Shown piece after piece: positions 59,523 through 64,000 of a DNA stretch of 64,000 nt. The position numbers were made by a program, and so were the translations under genes. Below the pieces are notes generated by a model. The model was not told the DNA's origin and made no database searches. It worked only from the letters and a program-made list of their open reading frames with translations. Each line of letters opens with the position of its first letter. Position 1 is the stretch's first letter. Origin of the DNA: Verrucomicrobiaceae bacterium (GTDB lineage: Bacteria > Verrucomicrobiota > Verrucomicrobiia > Verrucomicrobiales > Akkermansiaceae); contig JAIXOR010000051.1 of NCBI GenBank assembly GCA_027486655.1, positions 152,147 through 216,146 of the forward strand, given 5' to 3'.

Positions 59523-59957
59523 ATGTCCAAGCTCACGCTCACCACCCTTGCCTCCTCCGCCCTCATCCTTGCGGCCTGCAGCCCGCCACCTCCGGTGCCA
59601 CCCCCGCAGTTCACGCCAAACCCACCCTACGCCCCCACGCCGGTGGACCCCTACGGCCAAGCCCAGAACCCGGCCACCCCGGGAACCCCCGCCGCACCCG
59701 GCGTCGCCGCCACCCCTCCGACCACCCCTCCCACCGACGCCTACGGCCAACCCGTCCAGCCCGCGCCGCCCATCACCACTCCTCCCGTCGATCCCCCCAC
59801 CGTCCGCCCCGGCGAATACCCGCTCGCCCGCCGCACCGCCAATCCCAACGAGGTCATCAGCCCCTACGAACCCTACAACGTCGTGAACATCGAGGGCTTC
59901 TCATCCGGACAACTCGCCCGCGATCCCCACAACAAAAAAATCTTCCGCATCCCCTGA
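59523..59957 (+). CDS. Proline-rich lipoprotein with conserved C-terminal ISPY-NVV motif
   Basis: The 144-residue protein has a lipoprotein signal (MSKLTLTTLASSALILAACS, lipobox LAAC). A Pro/Thr-rich low-complexity spacer (about residues 20-100) contains two DPYGQ/DAYGQP units. The compact C-terminus is NEVISPYEPYNVVNIEGFSS then ending KKIFRIP. That C-terminus matches the partial gene at the start of the window. The function is unknown; an envelope role is inferred from the lipobox. The ATG at 59523 is placed by the signal peptide. Confidence 0.8.
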   Translation: MSKLTLTTLASSALILAACSPPPPVPPPQFTPNPPYAPTPVDPYGQAQNPATPGTPAAPGVAATPPTTPPTDAYGQPVQPAPPITTPPVDPPTVRPGEYPLARRTANPNEVISPYEPYNVVNIEGFSSGQLARDPHNKKIFRIP

Positions 59958-60105
59958 GGCCCGGAGCCTCCCCCATCCCGGAGATTCAAAGAACAGCCCG
60001 CGGCCGCACGGACTCCGCGTTTGCCGCTTGCCTCCGGCACTCCGGCCTGTCATTCGTTTCGTGCATTTTTTGCACCCCCCCCTAACCCCACCCCGCATCG
60101 AAACC

Positions 60106-60528
60106 ATGAAAACCATCGTCCTCGCCGCACTTGCCGCCGTGGCCACCCTCGCTCCCCTCCACGCCGTGGAAAAAGCGTTCAAAGTGACCAACGTCCTCAT
60201 CGTCACCCCGAACAGCCAACGCCCTCCCGGAGCACCCAACTTCAAGAAAGGCGACACCGTCCGCCTCGACATCGGCAAAAACCGCGTCACCGGACCCCAG
60301 GGCATCACCATCCCCATCGCCTCCACCTCCGTCACCGCAGACGTTTACAACAAGGTCAAAAACGTCGCCTCCACCGACACCGCCACCATCCGCAAAAACG
60401 GACTCACCGGCAAAAAATCCAAAATCATCGGCGGCGAACTCAACTTCACCCGCCCCGTCAAAATGTCCGTCTTCGGCCAGACCATCACCACCGCGGGCAT
60501 GATCACCTACACCCTCGAGCCCAAGTAA
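60106..60528 (+). CDS. Small secreted protein of unknown function
   Basis: The 140-residue protein has a signal peptide (MKTIVLAALAAVATLAPLHA). A basic beta-rich mature part follows (KAFKVTNVLIVTPNSQRP, GDTVRLDIGKNRVTG, SVTADVYNKVKNVAS, TFGQTI-type end VFGQTITTAGMITYTLEPK). I do not recognise a family. It is followed 34 bases later by a strong terminator, so it is the last gene of the plus-strand group. The ATG at 60106 is set by the signal peptide. Confidence 0.68.
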   Translation: MKTIVLAALAAVATLAPLHAVEKAFKVTNVLIVTPNSQRPPGAPNFKKGDTVRLDIGKNRVTGPQGITIPIASTSVTADVYNKVKNVASTDTATIRKNGLTGKKSKIIGGELNFTRPVKMSVFGQTITTAGMITYTLEPK

Positions 60529-60562
60529 GGCTCCCCCACCCCATCTCACCATCCCACCCCAA

Positions 60563-60589
60563 GGGAGGGCCCCAAAGCCCTCCCTTTTT
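60563..60589 (+). terminator. Factor-independent terminator
   Basis: GGGAGGGC (60563-60570) pairs perfectly with GCCCTCCC (60577-60584) around a six-base loop, and five T residues follow. It ends the plus-strand transcript after the small secreted protein gene and marks the border with the accessory tail. Confidence 0.85.
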
Positions 60590-60765
60590 CACGCCCTCAT
60601 TCCATCCCCTTTCTCCCGAATCACCGAAAAGTCGGCCCCTGTCGGCAAAACCCTGCCGGTCGCGGGTGGCCCCGCTGTAGATGCAGTTCGCGTCAGGCGG
60701 CTGAAAAGCCGAAGAAATCCCGGGCGATCTAACCGTTCTTGCTGCTTCAATGCGGGGACTTACCC
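60590..60765. other. Non-coding stretch with no assigned function
   Basis: No credible gene is seen. The stretch contains a few GC-rich complementary words (GTCGGC/GCCGGT, GGCGGCTGAAAAGCCG) that could form short hairpins. I tested it by eye against cobalamin and other common riboswitch cores and found no match. Confidence 0.4.
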
Positions 60766-60908
60766 GAATGGCAGGGGATCAAGCAGCGTTTCACGAAGCC
60801 GGTGTGCTCAGTGGAGCGCTGACTTTAGTCGGCGAGTCTCTGGCGGACGGGACCTTGCTTGCCGGCTGAAGCCAGCGCTCCGTTCCGCTGCTCAATCCCG
60901 TGCCATTC
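60766..60908. repeat. 143-bp inverted-repeat element, copy 1
   Basis: The element begins GAATGGCAGGGGATCAAGCA and ends with its imperfect complement CTCAATCCCGTGCCATTC, giving terminal inverted repeats of about 23 bp. Inner complementary words (GGAGCGCTG and CAGCGCTCC) let the whole unit fold into a long hairpin. It is about 92 percent identical, by eye, to the copy at 62111-62253, with the same length and orientation. Both are followed within about 30 bases by CACT(ACT)GACCCC. It is probably a RAYT-mobilised or MITE-like element. Confidence 0.88.
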
Positions 60909-60949
60909 ACTACTGACCCCGGAGATGCTTGGTGGTGCGGAGCGTAGTT

Positions 60950-62020
60950 CTAAGGAGCTAGAGTCACTCCTTTGTCAGCTTCCGGGGCGAGGTTGTTTTG
61001 CTGGTCGTATTCCAAATTCCGGTCGTTCGGTGTTGGGTTGAGGTAGGAACTGAAGGTAAATGAAGGCTCTAACACGAGTTCTCGCTTCTCATTACGATTC
61101 ACAGTATTGAATTCGAAAGGATTGGAGTTCTCTTGAGCATTCGACCTCCCGACAATTTTCCCATATTGGGCTGATGTGATTTTGTTGGTCGACTTGTCTC
61201 TGACCGTGCGAATCCTCAATAGGTAGCCCAGCGGCTGTTTTTCTTTTGCCTCAGACCTTGCCTCATAAATCGGACTTTTTACATTGAGTGACTTCACCTC
61301 GTAGCCATTTTCGGGGGCGATTCTAGGGTATTTGAGTTCACTTTCCTCTCCAATTAATTCAGTGATCGGAAGTAAGCCGTCGTCTGGGTTGGGAAATCGA
61401 ATCGTTGCGTCTGTCTTGTAGCTTTCCGGACTCAGAAATTCCGAATCGAAGCGGATGAGTAGATCCGCAATTTCTCCCTTGCCGTTCGGTTGCACCCAGT
61501 CCGCTTTGATCATGTCAAAACCTACTTCTTCCCCAAGTTTAGGCGGGTGATAGATGTACAAAGCGCCGCCGCTTAATCCTAATCTGACAATCATCGGAAT
61601 CGGTTTCCCGATTTTCTTGAGCATGATGGGAATGGTGGGATTCCATGGTTGGATTTTGTCTCCACTTTTAATATTGTGAAGCATTTGATTTTGAGGTGGA
61701 ATATATATTATCCTGCTAGAATAATAGCCCAGTTTTTTAACTTTGATAACAATGTTTGTTTGAATTTCTGATTCAATAACAAACAGGCCTTGTTCGTCTG
61801 AACGGCCCCGAAAATCATTATAACCATCCTTGTATTCGAGGGGATTCCCAACAGCCACATGTACCTCGGCGTCTTCGATGGGCGCGCCATTTTCATCAAT
61901 CACTTTTGGGCTGATTTTTATGATCGCGTAGTCGCCCAGGGCAGGTGGCATATCCGGTATCTCCTGAGAGTAACATAGGGATAACAACGAGAAAGTCAGT
62001 ATCGCTGCTGGATATTTCAT
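60950..62020 (-). CDS. Secreted protein with carboxypeptidase regulatory-like domain, AT-richer than neighbours
   Basis: The 356-residue protein has a signal peptide (MKYPAAILTFSLLSLCYSQE). An N-terminal carboxypeptidase-regulatory-like beta-sandwich (VIDENGAPIEDAEVHVAVGN, SDEQGLFVIESE) precedes a larger region I do not recognise (MIVRLGLSGGALYIYHPPKL, GKGEIADLLIRFDSEFL). Base composition is clearly lower in GC than the rest of the window, and codon use differs (many AAT, TTT, ATA). It is bracketed by the two 143-bp elements in the same orientation. Recent transfer is likely. Confidence 0.72.
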   Translation of the reverse strand: MKYPAAILTFSLLSLCYSQEIPDMPPALGDYAIIKISPKVIDENGAPIEDAEVHVAVGNPLEYKDGYNDFRGRSDEQGLFVIESEIQTNIVIKVKKLGYYSSRIIYIPPQNQMLHNIKSGDKIQPWNPTIPIMLKKIGKPIPMIVRLGLSGGALYIYHPPKLGEEVGFDMIKADWVQPNGKGEIADLLIRFDSEFLSPESYKTDATIRFPNPDDGLLPITELIGEESELKYPRIAPENGYEVKSLNVKSPIYEARSEAKEKQPLGYLLRIRTVRDKSTNKITSAQYGKIVGRSNAQENSNPFEFNTVNRNEKRELVLEPSFTFSSYLNPTPNDRNLEYDQQNNLAPEADKGVTLAP

Positions 62021-62110
62021 ATTCAGTTCATTGTTGTTTTTTGAGACTCCCGCGGGTGACCATGTCTTTGAATAGTTTCAAAACTCCATCAAGTCAATAG
62101 GGTCAGAGTA

Positions 62111-62253
62111 GAATGGCACGGGATCAAGCAGCGTTTCACGAAGGCGGTGTGCTCCGTGGAGCGCTGACTTTCGTCGGCGAGTCTTTGGCAAACGGGACTT
62201 TGCTTGCCAGCTGAAGCCAGCGCTCCGTTCCGCCGCTTAATCCCGTGCAATTC
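62111..62253. repeat. 143-bp inverted-repeat element, copy 2
   Basis: It starts GAATGGCACGGGATCAAGCA and ends CTTAATCCCGTGCAATTC. It differs from copy 1 at roughly a dozen positions, with no length change. It is preceded by AGGGTCAGAGTA, and CACTGACCCCAGAG follows at 62273; these words resemble the GGGGTCAGA at the RAYT stop (62962-62970). Direct repetition around the intervening gene suggests insertion or recombination between copies. Confidence 0.88.
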
Positions 62254-62292
62254 ACCCCTGAGCCCATTCATTCACTGACCCCAGAGACACCG

Positions 62293-62949
62293 CTATTCGG
62301 GCTGTCCCGTCACCGGATTAACACCTTTGACCCGAACACGCTGGAAAGCGGCATCTTCCCAGCCGTCTTCTTTTGCGATCTCAACGATCCGTTCGGTGCA
62401 TAAAAGGTCTAGATAGCGGGGTGCTCCATACCCATTCGATTGGCAAAACAAATCCGCACCTGACCAAGTCAGCGGGTCATACTGAAGAATACACGTCGAG
62501 TCGCTCCTCACCGCATTTAGGTTTGGATTTCCGTCCACATCGACCACATACCCGCTGGCGGCATAGTCGACTTGTATGCCCGGTAACGCTTCAATCACAA
62601 AATACTCAGGGGCGGGAATATTCCTAAGCTTGCTGTTCTCAATAGACCCTATCGGAATTGGGGTGATTCTCCTAAGAGCGATGTCGCGGGATTCCAACGA
62701 CATCACAATCTTTCGACTGAAAACAAAGGACGGAGGCGGATTGCCACAGCTCATTAGATCGGGCCACCGTGAGCCGGCCTCACCCACATGCAGTCCCGGT
62801 AGCCCAGGATCTAAAACAGAAGCCAACTTCCGCCGCTCCCTCAAATACTCAGGAAATTCCTGTTCGAAACCCATTCGATCAAACGGTCGGTAGCCATATG
62901 CATACGCAAACTTTTTACTGTCTCCAGTTCTAAACTTGTAAATCTTCAT
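62293..62949 (-). CDS. Protein of unknown function, possibly immunity-protein-like
   Basis: The 218-residue protein has no signal peptide. Segments include MKIYKFRTGDSKKFAYAYGY, FVIEALPGIQVDYAASGYVV and a closing LDLLCTERIVEIAKEDGWED then AAFQRVRV. The C-terminal pattern vaguely recalls DUF1629/Imm11-type proteins, but I cannot establish this. Its GC content is intermediate, and it sits between a 143-bp element and the RAYT gene, in the accessory tail. If it is an immunity protein, no cognate toxin is visible in the window. Confidence 0.5.
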   Translation of the reverse strand: MKIYKFRTGDSKKFAYAYGYRPFDRMGFEQEFPEYLRERRKLASVLDPGLPGLHVGEAGSRWPDLMSCGNPPPSFVFSRKIVMSLESRDIALRRITPIPIGSIENSKLRNIPAPEYFVIEALPGIQVDYAASGYVVDVDGNPNLNAVRSDSTCILQYDPLTWSGADLFCQSNGYGAPRYLDLLCTERIVEIAKEDGWEDAAFQRVRVKGVNPVTGQPE

Positions 62950-62965
62950 TTGGGATTCAATGGGG

Positions 62966-63979
62966 TCAGATTACACATTTTAACATTCTCCCAATTTTAT
63001 CAGTGTTCTTGAGCGTTTCCTTGGTGGCGCGTCCTGCGGAAACACTCCTGCTGACCGAGCCCGGGTGGCCCATGGCAAGGTGTTCCGCGATCCAGGCATT
63101 GCTCACGCTGGTGTGGGTGCGCAGCAGGATCGCGAGTTGGACCTTGCGCGGGTCGGTTTTCCTTAGCGCTCGCAAGCCGGACAAGTCGGGCGGCAATCCC
63201 AGAAGCCGACTTCCCTCGCGCACCAGGCGCAACGCCTCGGATTCACCATGGTCCCGTTCGACTCCGGCAGCCCTGCGGCGGGCTCCGGAACGAAGCTTCG
63301 GTTTCTCCAACATCCTGAGCAGCTTACCCTTGAAGCTCTCCTTGCCAAGATACCAGCCCCGGCGGATCGCCTCCATGGCCTGATCGTCGATTTTTCCCTT
63401 TTCATTGGCAGCCCGGGCTTCAAGCCATGCCACATAGGACCTCCGGCCACGGCCATCCGGCGCGAGTTGGAACGCACGCAGAATCCTTCCGCTCTCCAGC
63501 CAAGCTGGTCCGTTTCCCTTGTGATGGGATGGGAGGCTGCTCCATCGGTAAGTCAGGAGCGCGCCACGCTTGCCGCCAGCCAGTCCGGCACGCGCGGGAT
63601 TGAGGTGAATGTAGTCGGCGAGAGCCTTGAAGTAGTGCGGATCCGAATCCGTGGCATTGACCGGAACGGCCTTGTAACGCCCCTGAAACACATGACCGCG
63701 CCGCAGCCTGGCGCGGTTCCAGCCTTGGCTGTAGGCCGAGAGCAGCCATTTCATGCCGCTCACCAGGTTCGGCTGCGGGGTTTCCAGAAGCAGATGGAAG
63801 TGATTGCCCATTAGCACCCACGCGTGAATCCTCCATCCGTGGCTTTCACACACCTGTCCCAAACGGTGAAGAAAGGCCTTCCGGTCATCGTCGGTCACAA
63901 ACACCGCATCACCACCGTTGCCACGGGCCATGACATGATACACCGCGCCGGGATATTGGAATCGTGGCTGCCGAGCCAT
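62966..63979 (-). CDS. REP-associated tyrosine transposase (RAYT, Y1_Tnp family)
   Basis: The 337-residue protein has the Y1 transposase signature. The N-terminal FQYPGAVYHVMARGNGGDAV, the metal-binding HUH motif in LMGNHFHLLLETP, the catalytic Tyr in WLLSAYSQGWNRARLRRGHV, and YIHLNPARAG are all typical of RAYTs. A C-terminal extension of about 150 residues contains a possible helix-turn-helix (VSNAWIAEHLAMGHPGSVSR). The stop codon lies within GGGGTCAGA at 62962-62970, a word related to those beside the 143-bp elements. The gene looks intact and could mobilise those elements. Confidence 0.94.
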   Translation of the reverse strand: MARQPRFQYPGAVYHVMARGNGGDAVFVTDDDRKAFLHRLGQVCESHGWRIHAWVLMGNHFHLLLETPQPNLVSGMKWLLSAYSQGWNRARLRRGHVFQGRYKAVPVNATDSDPHYFKALADYIHLNPARAGLAGGKRGALLTYRWSSLPSHHKGNGPAWLESGRILRAFQLAPDGRGRRSYVAWLEARAANEKGKIDDQAMEAIRRGWYLGKESFKGKLLRMLEKPKLRSGARRRAAGVERDHGESEALRLVREGSRLLGLPPDLSGLRALRKTDPRKVQLAILLRTHTSVSNAWIAEHLAMGHPGSVSRSVSAGRATKETLKNTDKIGRMLKCVI

Positions 63980-64000
63980 GAGAGGATGCTGCCCCTAGCC

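Noticed and set aside
60590..60765. Riboswitch or other structured RNA
   Set aside because: Short GC-rich hairpins are possible, but no conserved core of a known riboswitch was seen. The sequence lies after a terminator and before a minus-strand gene.

Overview
The window is about 64 kb of GC-rich bacterial chromosome, very dense in genes. I infer a Verrucomicrobiota member close to Luteolibacter, Haloferula or other Verrucomicrobiaceae. The reasons are a TyrA-AroA-Cmk gene trio, paired ECF sigma factor and Ser/Thr kinase genes, a GxxExxY protein beside characteristic repeats, a RAYT transposase, many secreted proteins with short MKT-type signal peptides, and Gram-negative (KpsDEMTC) surface polysaccharide export. 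The species cannot be fixed from the sequence alone.

Layout. Positions 1-3.2 kb hold a partial lipoprotein-like gene, then tyrA, aroA and cmk. Positions 3.2-12.4 kb are a defence island on the minus strand: a complete type I restriction-modification system (hsdR, hsdS, hsdM) whose subunits are separated by a VapBC-type toxin-antitoxin pair, a GxxExxY gene next to 111-bp tandem repeats, and an XRE/ImmA-DUF4411 pair. Positions 12.5-20.8 kb carry menB, two secreted proteins, a MacB/LolD-type ABC transporter, a class A PBP with altered transpeptidase motifs and a MidA-type methyltransferase. A tRNA-Leu(UAG) follows at 20.85 kb, then a two-module beta-helix protein, a Gfo/Idh/MocA oxidoreductase and a CatB-like acetyltransferase.

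Positions 26.1-44.8 kb are the most coherent system: a surface-polymer locus. A tight plus-strand operon (gpsA, tagD, TPR-LicD, a four-module sulfotransferase-like protein, a TPR/LicD-like/glycerophosphotransferase fusion, GDPD) meets a minus-strand operon (kpsD, kpsM, kpsT, kpsE, second glycerophosphotransferase), with divergent kpsC. Read together, GpsA and TagD supply CDP-glycerol, two glycerophosphotransferases and LicD-type enzymes build or decorate a teichoic-acid-like phosphopolymer, KpsC builds a Kdo linker and KpsMTED exports it. Sulfation by the tetramodular protein is an inference.

Positions 44.8-60.6 kb hold an outer-membrane barrel and cupredoxin pair, a kinase plus ECF sigma pair, a possible secreted caspase-like protein, an aldo/keto reductase, thiL, two CPBP proteases, a truncated haemoglobin, lepB, a squalene/phytoene synthase and small secreted proteins. 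The last 3.4 kb is an AT-richer accessory tail: two 143-bp inverted-repeat elements bracket a secreted protein gene, followed by an unknown gene and a RAYT.

One signal cuts across genes. The 7-mer CTGTTAG occurs at least 19 times, 12 of them between 44.8 and 55.2 kb, in different reading frames and on both strands.
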